Assembly: GCF_000001735.4 (NCBI RefSeq)
Contig: NC_003075.7
Coordinates: forward strand, 15,439,001-15,503,000
DNA: 64,000 nt
Reading direction: 5' to 3'
Origin: Arabidopsis thaliana
Lineage: Eukaryota; Streptophyta; Magnoliopsida; Brassicales; Brassicaceae
Shown here: piece after piece, positions 35,083 through 49,075 of the stretch
Position numbering within the stretch: position 1 is the first letter of the stretch
Layout: each line of letters opens with the position of its first letter
Made by a program: the position numbers and the translations under genes
The notes under the pieces: generated by a model
Told to the model about the DNA's origin: nothing
Seen by the model: only the letters and a program-made list of their open reading frames with translations
Databases searched by the model: none

Positions 35083-37655
35083 TCAAGACGATGATGGTAT
35101 TAACCGGAGAGTCCCTCCTAGCTCTACCGGAACCAATGGAACTAGTGAGTGAAGAACATCGGTTATCAACGGTCGATAACTCGGTTCTGGTTGTACACAA
35201 AGCACTGCCACGGCTGCCACCTGAACAATTTATTTCCGGTTTTATTTACGTTTCAACACAAAAAATATGTAACCAATCGGATTTTTAAGCCTAAACACAA
35301 AGACAAAAGATGACGCAAACCTGGTATAAGTGCTTATGATCCATTGTATCTTTGATAACCGGATCCACGATTTTCGGAAGCTTTGATCTATCCGTAAGTT
35401 GGGGCATTGCCTGCAAATTTTTCGAAACGGTACACTCATTAACCAATGCTATCTGATTCATGTATTGATGGCAATAACGTCAACACAAACCGGACTTACC
35501 CAAGTGACAAGAGATTGACACTGAACCGAACTCAATTTCTCAACCGGCCGTCTTCCTAACAAGAGTTCAAGTAAAACCACACCAAACGCATAAACATCAC
35601 TCTTATCCGTCAATTTTCCTGAGGGACATAAAGATGTTGCAATGAGACAAACTCAATAAACCGGTTTAGCGACCCAACAACTACCATCTCTAATCAAATA
35701 ATGATTTCTATGTGTGATTAGTTGAAATAATACATCAACAAACAAAATGATTTGATTTAGAACAACAATTTTAGACGTAATGAAAGAAACTTAATGTTAT
35801 GGGGTCACATGATTATGACTATCAAACTATGTGCTATAACTCTAGTGATATGACAACGAGTCAAAGTCGATCAATATAGAGGGAAATGTTAATATTTTAC
35901 CATCTAGGAGATATTCTGGAGCAACATAACCAAGTGTTCCTGATAGTTTAATGTTGTTTTTGCCGTGAGCCCCCACCATTACCGCAAGACCAAAATCCGA
36001 AATCTGAATGTTGATCTATCGTTAGAGATGGAACTAAAGACAAATGAATGAAATGATTCTTGAATCAACGAAACAAATCTTGTTCGGTTAGCTCAGAACA
36101 GAATCATCATTAATGATTCAAGTTGTTTACCTTGGCGTTGAAGGAAGAATCAAGGAGAATATTTGACGATTTAAGATCTCTGTGGATAACCGGAGGACGA
36201 CAACGCTCGTGGAGATACTCAACAGCTCTATTTCCAAACCAACATAAGAAAACGGTTTACCTAAACCGAAATTAATCAACCGGTAGAGAGGATTGTTAAA
36301 TGTGGGCACTTGAGTGTAGTACCTTGCTGTATCAAGAGCAATCTTCATCCGCATGTGCCATGTTAAAGCCGATCCCCGAGAAGGTCCTTAACCATTAATG
36401 ATGCAAACATTAAATTTTATCAAAACAAAAATTATTTATTTCATGTGGGCACATGATTTGTTTTATCTCTGTTATACTATAGTATTAATTTAACTCATGA
36501 TCTATTACACGATGATGAGAAGATGTTTTGAGCTATTTTTACCGTGTAACTGTGTATCCAATGATCCGCTTTCCATCAGCTCGTAGACGATAAAACTCGA
36601 ACTGAGTTCATTTCCATATCCAAACAATGAGATGATGTTCGGGTGGTGAATCTTGCTCAACAAATCAACTTCATTCTGAGATTTAGATGATAAAATCAGA
36701 TATCAAGAATCCGGTAAAAAAGTAAAAATGATTAGTACTTGTGTTTTGTTTTGGTACCTGAAATTCTCGTTTTGCTTCTTGACTAACGTTTTCGATCTTT
36801 TTGACTGCTGCTAGAGTGTTGTTGCCTAAACAGGCCTTGTAAACATCTCCGAACCCGCCTCGTCCTATAAGATTACCGTCTTTGAAACCGCCTGTTGCTT
36901 TCTCTAGTGTCTTGTAATCGAAGGACTGCACAAAGCCCTTCTTGGATAATGAAATCCTACTCTCACCTTCTTCCGCATGAAACCATTTAGATATCAAAAC
37001 AGAGAGATCACAATGAAGAAACTGATACAGAATCTTGTTACAAATGTAAAGTTTTGCAGATTTGTTCTCATTCTTAATGTTAAGATGATTATTACCTGAG
37101 TTCTTGGTGTTTTTGGGAGATTTCTTAGACCAATAAACCCAAAAGCATAAACAAGATACAAGTATTAGTCCTAGAGAAGATGAGGTGATTATGAGAGCGA
37201 TTAGAAGTTTCTTGTGTGCATCTAACTTGTGTTCTTGGCCTTTGCCCATGTGGATCCCTGAAATCAGAAATCAAACGCTTGAGCTAATCTTCTCACTGTA
37301 TCTAATTTCTGAATTATCCCAAAGGGATCTAGATGAGAAGGAATTTTCAGAATAACTGATAAAGAGATACGTAGAAGATAGCAATTCACTCATTCAGCAG
37401 CTCAAAAATAGCAATTACGTATATAATTAAAAGTCAGATTTTCATTGGTTTACTAAAACACAGATCAATCCACAAAAAAAAACATAAGCATGGATAGAGG
37501 AAGAGAGAGATACCTGGAGAAAAGGAAGCCATGGAAGTGTAAACAGGAGAAAGAGAAGGCTGTGAAGCAGGTGAAGTAAAAGCAGAAACACTAATGATGA
37601 ATTCAAGAACAGAGACCTTAAGAAGAAGAAGAAGAAGATGAAGAATCTTTCCCAT
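35083..37655 (-). CDS. Receptor-like protein kinase (At4g32000 type)
   Basis: A minus-strand, multi-exon gene. Residues 1-25 ([19 protein letters not shown]) form a signal peptide. A short Ser/Pro-rich ectodomain and a transmembrane helix ([26 protein letters not shown]) follow. The cytoplasmic kinase domain has the glycine loop [12 protein letters not shown], the lysine in AAVKK, the catalytic loop [12 protein letters not shown] (RD type), DFG in ISDFGLAVM, the APEYL motif and [13 protein letters not shown], and it ends near LRLIPSSS at 35083. An active kinase is predicted. The ectodomain is too small for a leucine-rich repeat or lectin fold. An upstream in-frame ATG at 37736 would bury the signal peptide, so 37655 is preferred. 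No ligand is known to me. Confidence 0.86.
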
Positions 37656-40440
37656 TTCTCCAGACTCTTTGGGATTTTTAATGGTGAAAGAGAGATTTTC
37701 TAAGAGCAGTGTGAGAATGTGAGATTGCTCTTCCAAGATTAATCTCTCTCTCGCTCTCTCTTTCTCTAATGGAGATCTCTTTCATAAAATTTTGTTTCCT
37801 TTTTTCTTGTCTGCATAAAGGAGGGAAGCAGAAAGTGGGTTTTAAAAAAGTCGAAATCATTCTCTCTAACTTCTTTATCATCAAATCAACATGTGAGAGG
37901 GTTTGAATGTGATAGTGAACACAAATTATTAAATTCTTCCTAACCAAAAACAGTTTAAAGTGATCAATGTATGAATTTCTTATATTTTAAATTAGAACAA
38001 TTTATTCAAAACACGAATTTGTAACTTGGGCCACTACTAAAACTTCTGAAGAATAAAATTTAGAGTGGTCAAGTTAAAATATGCCTTTGTAACTTGAAGA
38101 GTTTACTTTACTGACAGCAAAAGTTGACCAGTTGTGTCAAACCGACAGAAATAAGAAGACTTTCCGTTTTGTTTTTTCTCTTTGGTCAATTATGTTATCA
38201 ATAAAATATCTTCTTAGTAGTATATTTTTATTCTAGCATATAATCCTCTTAAGGATTCACGAGAATGGATCTAACTAATTCTATGCAGCATTTGCAACTA
38301 GAGTCTATATAAATAAACAACAAAAACTTCTACACTTTTAGAAACTCAACGGGCACTAACATAAAGTATTAGCAAACTAAACGCAACGACGGTTGTGAAT
38401 GAAAGACTTTCGCAAATGTATAATGAGTGTGATTAAAGTGAAATTATATGCTCTCTTTTATCAAATGAAAGAACCAATCAATACTTCGGTAATGTATGTA
38501 AAATTGGTGTCGATACATATACAGTATATCTACACATTATATAGGAGTCAGTGATTCGTGATATATTAACTAGAGTTGCATCATCAGATAGTTATTTTTA
38601 TATTGTCAACTACTATTTTATGCTTGTAAAAATACACAGAGATGGTTCTTGGTTACAACAAGGAATATTTCATATGTGAAATCTGAAAGGCAACAATATT
38701 AGACTAATATAGCAAATAACATGATATCAACGTATGGGAGTGTAAATGTCTGAATGTTCCATTTGAGAAATGTCCTCATCATGTGACACAAGTTTATTAG
38801 GCTACTCAAGTTAGCTTAGAATTAAGAAGCTAGAACATGTGAAAATAAATAGAAAACAAAAAAGAGGAAACAAAAACTAATAACAGAACGAGAAGTTGAA
38901 ACCTTTTGGATCCAATTAAATGAATATCGATGTAATTCCAAAATGTTAGTTCATGTGTTAATGTTTGAAGATCTAGTACATATGAATAACATTTGAAATC
39001 ATTTTTGTTTCATGCAATTACATAACTACAAGGGTTTTCATCACATATTGCTAATTAATTTTGAGTTTAGAATCCAAAACATTTAACCGAAAATCTAATA
39101 ATTTTAAAAAGGGTGATTTACTCATCTATAAGACTAACTAAAAAAATACGTACTAAATTATTTACAAGAGACAATTGATAACTAGAGTATGAATTAGTTG
39201 TTTAGACTTACCCATGTGTCAAAGTCATATTGACAAATGGCTCGGTTATAACTGATTTATATACCAATAATTGCATACAAGTTTGTTTCTTAAATAAATC
39301 AAGCAATATTCATAAGATTGCATGTGTATTTTCTGCGAAACTATTAGTACGAATTCGTGGATATGCAAATTTAATGACTATGCAAAGTAGGTGAGAATGT
39401 AATAGCGATTAGAATAGCTAGGGTTTAGCCTACCAACCATGGTAATCCAGTTTCCTAATTATCGTTAGTTTTTGAATCCCATTCATGCTTTTATCTATTT
39501 TTCAACCAATCATGTCTTTTTACCAACAAAGCATTTCCAGTCTAAGCAATATGGTAGGTAACTCGGTACGATAAACAGAAAGATAATTTATTATTCATCT
39601 ATAAACGAATAATTGGTTCTCACATTACTCATACAGAGGAAAAAAAGGGATATACAAACCCTCTCTAAATTATATAGTTTTGAATTCACTGTTGTTTATC
39701 AACAACATATATAACTCTCTTACCCAATTCTTATTATTGTTCATACTTCATAGACATTAACATGTACGTATAGTGATTGCTACAATGAATGGTATGTACA
39801 GATATTGAGACAGACAGTAGAAAGGGATGAATCGAGTATTTATTAAAGAGAAAGGAAAGGGCCAATCTATGCCTAGTTTCAATTATGAAACTCAACCCAT
39901 GAACTGATTTAAATACTTTACCTATCGGATAAGACTTTTAAGGGTCTAAAATATTTTCCAACTATTTTTCATTTGCAACAAACCTTAAAGTAATATGCTA
40001 AAGAGATCTTTTCCAAAGGTGGAATGATTTTTTTGATCTAAAACGGCCCATCAACCAATCTTCGGTCCATTATCCTGACATGATTATTTGGGCTACATTT
40101 TTTTAAGTCTTTTGCAGTAAATTGTTGAACCAACAAAAATAAAGAGTTGGAGTTGGACCTAGTAGCTGATCTGCTGATGTGTTGGTGATGGTCGTCGTGG
40201 GTTCCTGTCTTATAACCCTAGAAACCAAGCCACTTCATCATTCTCAAATTCAATGCTTTACTAAATAATATTATTATCGAAATCAAAATACTAATTTAGA
40301 CGTATATAAATCTAGAAGCAAACCTTAGGTGAGGTCGAAACAGAGATGACCTTTTGCGTGCACTTTAATTAATATCTTATTACATAAAATGTCACACTTT
40401 GAGTAAACTTTACATTATTCTCTCATCCATAATAAATAAA
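37656..40440. other. Intergenic region between the kinase and VAL2 genes
   Basis: About 2.8 kb of AT-rich DNA including the kinase 5' leader, rich in CT/GA near 37740-37760. There are no open frames of substance and no recognisable transposon or RNA gene. A 15-base block TCGTCGTGGGTTCCT (40192-40206) with about 100 bases of looser similarity recurs at 47597. Confidence 0.4.
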
Positions 40441-40465
40441 TAAAGCATACTGGGTTTTAGGTCAG

Positions 40466-40477
40466 GCTGACGTCAGC
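40466..40477. promoter_or_regulatory. Perfect palindrome with TGACGTCA core
   Basis: GCTGACGTCAGC is a 12-base perfect palindrome centred on TGACGTCA, the high-affinity bZIP (TGA/C-box) site. It sits just upstream of the probable VAL2 transcription start. Its use is inferred from sequence alone. Confidence 0.5.
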
Positions 40478-40489
40478 AGTTTCTTTGTG

Positions 40490-42230
40490 TTTCATTTTTT
40501 TTTTTTTTGTAATCTAACGCTCCAGATTTGTTGTCTTCTCCACGAGCCCTTTGTTGTTGTTGGTAATGGAGATTTTCGCTCTAAGTCATTGTGGCTTCTT
40601 CTTCTTTATTTAGAAACCAATTCATCAACTCCTTCGTTATTTCTAAATCTCTTTGCCACTACCTCTTGTTGCTGCAATTGAATTGGCTCAAATCTTCTTC
40701 ACTTGGTCGACGTAAAGACGACTTTGACTTGGTTTTTAACTTCACTTCTCCGTCGAAAACTATCCCTTCTCTTCCGATCGAATCAATCGGCTCTCTCTCC
40801 ACACAAACCAAGGTAAGGGTTAACCCTCTCCGGTGATTATGCTCTGATAAATTTACTTGCTCGGCCATTAGTGTTCAGAAACTTGGTGATTTATGCATGT
40901 TTTTTTTTGTTCAAAGACCGTAGATTTCGGAATTAGGATTGTAAAAATTGAACCTTTACATCAGTGTTTTTACAAAGTTATAAGCTTTACTTGGAAATCA
41001 GTGGTTTTTTGGGTCAACCAAAGTTGAAAGATTTGAAGAAGAATGAAACTAGTTCGATTTATATATCATTTTATTGCTTCTTAAGAAAGTGTCGTCCTTG
41101 GTTCTTTATGAATTTCCAATTGCAGCCAAATATGTCATGTTATTCACCTAATTTTTGTATTTTCCAATTGCAGCCAAATATCTTCTCCTGTTACTGGAGA
41201 CAAACCTGCATACATTTCTGTCATCTCTGTTAAGGTATTACATTTAGTTTACTTGTTTACTTAATGTAGCTGCTTATTACATTTTTTTCTTCAAGTCTAT
41301 ATTCTTCTTTCAATAGCATTAAAAGTTATGTGTATCCTCAGATTAGATCTTGCTGACTCGCAAGTTTTTGGATTATTTAGCGGTTTAATAAGAATTATAT
41401 CTTCCTTGAAATTGTGCCTAGGTAGTGGAATCGTTGTTAGCCTACTGTAGCTCAGATAGGTGATGGATCATTTCCGTTCAATTGAATAATTTGACTATTT
41501 AAGGTTTGCACTTAGTTTTGTCTACAGAATCAATTCATCCTTTTTCACAGTCAAGATATTATTCTCATTATCACTATTGTAGACTTCTTGGACTTCCATA
41601 CATTCATCAGTCAACTTTTCGATGGTGCGTTTTTATCACAGTGGCACAATTATTTAAGAGGCTCCATCTCCACTGCACCACTGAGAAGTTTCGTGTGGAC
41701 ATGTCTAAGCTTAGAATTGGTTTGGTTGAAAACTGAGGAGATGGAAGTGACTCGTGGTTTCTCTTTTTTGGACAAGTTTCTTCGAAAGGTCTGTTGATTT
41801 TCTTTGTCTCTTGTGAACTTTAATTTCGTTTTTTTTTCCTTAGGATGCAATGATATCTTATCTTTAGATGTCAATATCAAATGTCCTTAACTATTCATTC
41901 ATTTACGGATTTTGATTACTTTATAACAGTTGGTATCTTCTTCTATATATCGTCATCTTATATGTTTTTATTTGTATATAGTCTTTCACAGAAGGAGCGT
42001 ATTGAGTTTCTCGACAATATATTTGACATCTTCTTCTGCCTTTTCTGGTAAGTGTTTAACTTTTCTGATACCAATTAGTTTTCTTAATCATTGCATATTT
42101 TTAATGCTTGTGCCTTTATTAAAGAGGAAAGTTGCGGTGGATTAAAGCACCATCGTGCGGAGAATACGATAAGGCTCTTGCTTCATTTGAAGTTATTGAC
42201 AGTTGAATCGAGCCGCTCAATTGGTCAATT
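40490..42230 (+). other. VAL2 5' leader with introns
   Basis: The first leader exon appears to start near 40500 and to end at the AAG before GTAAGG (about 40810). Several possible acceptors follow before the ATG at 42231. A 21-base sequence containing TTGCAGCCAAATAT occurs at 41113-41133 and again at 41161-41181, giving two identical 3' splice sites. Open frames across this span are short, have no homology and would act as upstream ORFs if retained. Confidence 0.45.
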
Positions 42231-45200
42231 ATGGAGTCAATAAAGGTTTGCATGAACGCACTGTGCGGAGCGGCCTCTACGTCGGGCGAGTGGAAAAAAG
42301 GCTGGCCTATGCGATCCGGTGATTTAGCTTCTCTCTGCGATAAGTGTGGGTAAGGGCCTTCACTCTTGTGTCTAATTTGAATACTTTTGCGACCAGTTCG
42401 ATATTCGCAACACTTCTGCGATAGATTAGTGCTGTGGGTTTGCTTACAATTAGAACAAGAGTGGGTACGTGAAGGGAATCTATATTTCATGATTACTTAT
42501 TAGTAAACTCTGTGAATGTTGGTTTTTGATAGGTGTGCATACGAGCAATCCATATTCTGTGAAGTGTTCCATGCCAAGGAATCTGGTTGGAGAGAGTGTA
42601 ATTCATGTGACAAGGTGACGAAAATCCATGGCTTACTACACATGTTTTTGCACTCAACGTATTTCAATTGTTTTCCTTAATACGTATTTACGTTTTTTTC
42701 AGCGTCTTCACTGTGGATGCATTGCTTCTAGATTTATGATGGAGCTTCTAGAGAATGGTGGTGTTACCTGTATAAGTTGCGCCAAGAAATCCGGACTAAT
42801 TTCTGTAAGACAATTTCCTCTCCATGAGTTAACTTCTTGCAAGGGATGCTTCCTTGGTCTTGGTTTCTCTGTCACTATACTCATGTAATCTCTCTTACAG
42901 ATGAATGTGAGCCATGAATCTAACGGTAAGGACTTCCCCTCATTTGCTTCAGCAGAGCATGTAGGCAGTGTTCTTGAGAGGACAAATCTCAAGCACTTGC
43001 TTCACTTTCAAAGAATCGACCCCACTCATTCTTCTCTTCAAATGAAACAAGAAGAATCGCTGCTTCCTTCCAGCCTAGATGCTCTTAGACACAAAACTGA
43101 AAGGAAAGAATTGTCTGCACAGCCAAACTTGAGCATTTCACTTGGACCTACGCTTATGACAAGCCCATTTCATGATGCTGCTGTTGATGACAGAAGTAAG
43201 ACTAATTCGATTTTCCAACTGGCCCCTCGGTCCAGGCAGCTGCTTCCAAAACCTGCAAATTCAGCTCCCATTGCTGCTGGCATGGAGCCTAGTGGGAGCC
43301 TGGTGTCACAGATTCATGTCGCTCGGCCTCCTCCAGAAGGTCGCGGGAAGACCCAATTGCTTCCCCGTTACTGGCCTAGGATTACTGACCAAGAGCTGCT
43401 GCAATTATCTGGACAGTATCCTCATCTGTATGTTATAATATCGTGTTTCTGCTTTTATTCTACCATTATGCACTATTTTTCTGTGCTAAGGAGTCCTTGA
43501 CTGTTTATTTTCCTAGCTCAAATTCCAAAATTATACCACTCTTTGAAAAAGTTCTGAGTGCGAGCGATGCGGGTCGTATTGGTCGACTGGTTCTTCCGAA
43601 AGCATGTGCAGAGGTAACTTGTTTCTCTGTACGCTTATTTGATATTCCCAAACTATTGCTATCTAAATGCCAGGTATCAGCTATAACCGTCTATGCTTCT
43701 ATGTAGGCATATTTCCCCCCTATATCTCTACCCGAGGGTCTCCCGTTAAAGATACAAGACATAAAAGGGAAAGAATGGGTGTTCCAGTTCAGGTTTTGGC
43801 CTAATAATAACAGCAGGATGTACGTTTTGGAGGGTGTGACTCCTTGCATACAGTCCATGCAGTTGCAAGCTGGTGACACTGGTACTTTTCAAATCCTTTT
43901 GTTTCGTTAACTACATTCATAACATATTGATAAACCCACCCTGGTATGGATAAATGAAACATTGGCACTAAAGCGTTCCAATCATGAGGACAGTGAAATA
44001 CATTCCACGAAGAGATGACCGTACTTTTCTATTAGGTCTGATGTCTTGGATTTTCCATGTTCTCTGCAGTAACATTCAGCCGTACAGAACCTGAAGGAAA
44101 ACTCGTAATGGGATACCGTAAAGCGACGAACTCTACAGCGACACAGGTAAATGCATAATAAGCTGAGAGTTGCCCCCTTAGGCATAAGTAACTGCCACTG
44201 TGAAGTGTATTGAATTAAAGAATCCTTTTCTGGTGCTCTCGTACTGATTCTTTCAGTGAAATATTTTTCCGTGTTTCTTCAGATGTTCAAGGGAAGCAGT
44301 GAACCCAATCTGAACATGTTTTCCAACAGCTTGAATCCGGGATGTGGTGACATCAATTGGTCTAAACTAGAGAAGTCTGAGGACATGGCAAAGGATAACT
44401 TATTTCTTCAGTCGTCCTTAACTTCTGCTAGGAAACGGGTTCGGAACATTGGGACTAAGAGCAAGCGTCTGCTCATTGATAGCGTAGATGTTCTGGAACT
44501 GAAAATAACTTGGGAGGAGGCACAGGAGCTGTTGCGGCCTCCCCAATCCACCAAACCCAGCATCTTTACGCTGGAAAATCAAGATTTTGAAGAATATGAC
44601 GTGAGTTACTGTTAACTGTTTAGTTATCAAAAACAGCTGGGAACTTTTCACTGTATTTTCTGAAATCATGTATTTGCTGCTACCCAGGAACCACCAGTTT
44701 TCGGGAAGAGGACCCTTTTTGTCTCACGTCAAACAGGGTGAGGCCTCATGTACTATGTAATGATAGGATCAGAAGAATTAAGCACCCTTGGAATGATCGA
44801 AAGATTTGAAGTAATGAACATCTGATTATTTGGTTCTGATATGTGATCCATGAATTCTCAGGGAACAAGAGCAATGGGTGCAGTGTGATGCTTGTGGGAA
44901 ATGGCGACAGCTGCCGGTGGATATTCTTCTTCCACCAAAGTGGTCGTGCTCTGATAATCTCTTGGATCCTGGCAGGTAAACGAGGTTGCATGTTCATGTG
45001 TTTAACCTAGGCTAGTTACCACAGAACATTGCGCATTTTTTTCCGAAATAACTTAGACTACACATATGGGATAATTATAGATTTTTGACTCACTGAGACT
45101 GGCCATCTGAATAATTTGAGTTGCTGTTTATATCGTCAGGTCTTCATGTTCCGCACCTGATGAACTCTCTCCAAGAGAACAGGATACACTTGTCCGGCAG

Positions 45201-45897
45201 AGCAAAGGTAAAATCCGCAGCTATTATTGGTCTGTATAATTAGAAACTTCCTTCTTTACATAACGAAACTTTCGTCTCAACAGAGTTCAAAAGGAGGAGA
45301 CTGGCATCATCAAACGAAAAGCTAAACCAGTCGCAGGATGCATCTGCTCTGAATAGTTTAGGAAATGCAGGCATCACCACAACCGGTGAACAGGGGGAAA
45401 TCACGGTTGCAGCCACGACCAAGCATCCAAGACACCGGGCAGGGTGTTCGTGCATCGTCTGCAGCCAACCACCGAGCGGAAAAGGCAAACACAAGCCGTC
45501 ATGCACTTGCACTGTGTGCGAGGCAGTGAAGAGACGATTCAGGACGCTCATGCTGCGGAAGCGGAACAAAGGAGAGGCAGGACAGGCAAGCCAGCAGGCG
45601 CAGTCACAGTCAGAGTGCAGGGACGAGACAGAAGTGGAGAGCATTCCAGCGGTTGAACTAGCCGCAGGGGAAAACATCGACTTGAACTCAGACCCGGGGG
45701 CTTCCCGAGTAAGCATGATGAGGCTTCTCCAAGCTGCAGCGTTTCCTCTGGAAGCATATCTGAAACAAAAGGCTATTTCCAATACAGCAGGAGAACAGCA
45801 AAGCAGTGATATGGTCAGCACAGAACACGGTTCGTCCTCAGCCGCACAAGAAACTGAGAAAGACACAACAAATGGAGCTCATGATCCTGTGAACTAA
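42231..45897 (+). CDS. VAL2: B3-domain transcriptional repressor VAL2/HSL1
   Basis: Twelve exons: 42231-42349, 42533-42614, 42702-42804, 42901-43427, 43517-43613, 43707-43880, 44070-44146, 44283-44600, 44688-44737, 44862-44975, 45140-45207 and 45284-45897. In order the protein has a Cys-rich PHD-like zinc domain ([32 protein letters not shown]), a B3 DNA-binding domain ([20 protein letters not shown] to [18 protein letters not shown]), a CW zinc finger ([16 protein letters not shown]) that reads histone H3K4 methylation in this family, and a C-terminal EAR motif (IDLNSDP). VAL proteins bind RY elements (CATGCA), silence embryonic genes after germination and nucleate Polycomb at FLC. The locus fits At4g32010. 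All intron phases agree. Confidence 0.95.
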
Positions 45898-48800
45898 ACA
45901 GCTTTGGAATTCTCCATGAGTATTTATTCTTCAGTGGTATGTGTTTCTTATTTACACAAAAAATGTCTTCGGTTTCGTCTCAAATTGGTTGAGTGGTTAC
46001 GACCATTCTACCAATTGTCGATCGAAGAAATGAGGAATTTGTAGTTTGCTTTTCTTTTTGTTTCTGGTGTTTTGGTTTGGTGTGTGGTGAGTTGAGGCTT
46101 GAGAGAGAGAGACAAATAGATTTGATGAGGTTTTTGAAAATACATAGGACACTAACTTAATAGTTATATCTAATATGGAAATGGATGAAGCTTCTAAGAA
46201 GAGAATCGGTTCTGGAGGTGGAGCTTCAAATTTGTACGCCTATCTATCGCAATCTTAAGTTTCAAAATTCGAACCTGTACATAATTTTTATTATTTTCAA
46301 GTTTGTTTATGAAATTTATGATTTACTTAAATTAGAGAAATTGGTTACGCGAGATCCTATTATTTTGATTTGGTGATAAACTTATGGTATGAAGACACAC
46401 AATCAGTTACATGGAAGCAAATAAATCGGCTATAGCTCGGTCGATGTTAGAAGTGTTGATCGTGTCAGTGTAATAATAAGAGTTATCACTTATCACTCAA
46501 CTAAACTCCTAAAAATAGAGCCATATGATAAGCTATCACTCATCCAAATCCTAAAAATATAAAAAACCGTTTGGTATATCCAATTTGTCTCGAGTTCTAA
46601 ACATTAGCGATAATACAGTATTAGTTTCAGAATTTGAGTCAGAAATTGATATAAATTTAGATGAAGAAGCATGTTTGTTGCTTGTTTTTGCTTCTTTCTA
46701 TGTCTCTGTTATGATAACATACAGTATCAAAGAAGTTAAGACCTGAGGTCAACTCGTTTGTTCGTGTCTGAATTCTGATTATTTTGTGGGTTTCTTTCTT
46801 CTCAAATCTCACCAATCCCCCATGTTATAAAATATCAGGAATAGCCCCAAAAGAAATAAATAATTAAATAAGAGCAACAATACTTTTCCAAATTGTTTTT
46901 TTTGGCCGGCCAAAGTTGATTGAGTCGGCTCGATTGACTGACTCCAAAATAATCAATCTCATACAGCATCACGCCATTCCTATCGTCAAATTACACGTGT
47001 CTTTTTCTGATTGATAAGTTTGTCCTCAAACACGTGGACTCTGCCTTATTTCTTCTCAATAAAGAAAATTTATTACCTAATGCCCCTACCTCTTCCCAAA
47101 ACCAATAACTAGGCGTTTTTTTTTGTCCCATTTTTCTTTGTTGGTTTCATTTATGAATACACTACATATTATTGAAAAATAACACAAATGCCCTCCTTAA
47201 ATTCATAATTTTACAATATTTATATTAGTATTACGTTTTTTGCACTAATCACTAGATATATGAATATAATTTTAATTAGTTTATGCCCAAAATACACAGA
47301 AAGGGCATCAAAAGCATCAATTTATTTTTAATTGACCAAATAGCTTTAGTGATTCTTATTATTAGTAATTTAATACTAGTTGGCGAGAAAAAAAAATACA
47401 AAGAAGATGAACAAGTGAAACAAACTTGAGAAATATCCGTGGTCAAAGAAGATAGACGAGTGGGGGTGGCAATAGAGTAAATAGAAAGGAACACGAAGGG
47501 TTTGTTTGTAAGGAATATGTTAATAATGGAAGGGCGAAGAAAAAGATGAGACAGAGAGTGGGACCCATAAACGCGTAGCTGAGGTTTTGGTAAGGATCGT
47601 CGTGGGTTCCTCCTCTCTCACCCTATAAACCACTTCTTTCTCACGCGCCTCTTTCACATTTATTATTACACCTAAATTTAAATAAATTATTATTATTATT
47701 GTGGTCGACCACTTCTTTCAAAAGTTGTTGTCATTTACCTATTCCCAACACATATATTCTACTCCACCTTAAGAATATCTATTTCCTTTTGTCATTAGAA
47801 ACACTTATACGAACCTGTTACATATTTGCAAGGTCGTATCAATATGTTTATCGACATAATCGTTAGGATCTTTGGGTTTCTCAATGTTTAATAGTCTTTT
47901 ACCTCTCGTTAATTAGATATAAAGATTGGATTTATATACATAAATACAAATTTAAAATTAGCGTTTCAATATCATATTATTATGGATGTACAATGTATGG
48001 GAATAATGTAAAGCTTACTCAAAGCCAAAGGGCGAGATATATTATGCCTAATGGGGTATTATTTTAATGTTTAACGTATGTGATCATGAAAGCGACAAAT
48101 GCGTAATGGAGGATTTTGTTGCTTGGATACTGTTCGGCAAAGTAGCTTTTTTTAATTCAATTATTTCGTATTATTATTGACAACTTGGCTTAATTATTTA
48201 GTGTTAATCATTTTGTTTGTCAACAATTACAAACATCTGCACAATAACCTTTGATGTGACTTCATTTTTGTGTAGGGGGTGATATACCATTTCTTATTCA
48301 AAATATTGAAATAGTCCTCAGTGTAAGAAGTAGAGTTTTGGGATCAGCAGCCATATGTCCTCTTCAAATTATATATGTTTATAAAGTTATCTAATGCTTT
48401 AAAATATGCATAGCTTTTTTTCTATTTTTTATAAAGTAATTTAATGCTTTCAATTGTACTTATAGATGTAAGATATTAGGTTTAAATTTTAATCTCTGGC
48501 CTTTAATTTTGACAAATTACCTTTGAACTTTTGAATTTGGAGATTGTAATCATACATCACACAGAATATCACATATTTGAATACTTTTAATTTTTTGAAA
48601 TGGTATAGGAAATGAAAAATGTAAAGCTTCTTATTGAATGATAACACACATATGTGATGAGAATAAAAAAGAAAAGAATACAGAATTTATGTGACATATA
48701 TCTTATTCACAACCATAGTATTGATCCATTGATTAACATATCAAGGAAAGTAATTATAAAGTTAAAGGAAAAAAAAAAAAAAAAAAAAGCTAAACAAAAA

Positions 48801-49075
48801 ACAAAAAAGGAAGAGACAACTAAGCGCGTGTAGTTCACAAACCAGAAGCCGAGAGTCGGTTAAGAAACCGTCTTAAGCTGTTCTTGGACACGCTGAAGCA
48901 AATTTAATCGTGTATAAAACTATCCTTCTTCCACCTTCTCATTATATTCATTTCCATCTTTCTAATTTATCTTTCCATTTCCGAGCCGTTGAGAATTTTT
49001 TCTGAGAGATAATTTAACAAATTTCTTCTTCTTCTTCTGTTTCTGAACCACCAAATCTGCCTTTCTCAATTAGCT
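45898..49075. other. Intergenic region between VAL2 and the PNRC-like gene
   Basis: About 3.2 kb of AT-rich DNA with no supported gene. It includes VAL2 3' sequence, a plus-strand frame at 46185-46376 that looks random, and a copy of the TCGTCGTGGGTTCCT block at 47597-47611 followed by CACCCTATAAACC. A poly-A tract lies near 48770-48788. The last 150 bases are CT-rich leader sequence for the next gene. Confidence 0.4.

Noticed and set aside
42119-42490. 123-codon minus-strand frame at the start of VAL2
   Set aside because: Antisense shadow over VAL2 exon 1 and its flanks; no domain.
45240-45866. 208-codon minus-strand open frame over the last VAL2 exon
   Set aside because: It is antisense to a well-supported exon, has no recognisable domain, and its composition follows from the sense coding sequence.
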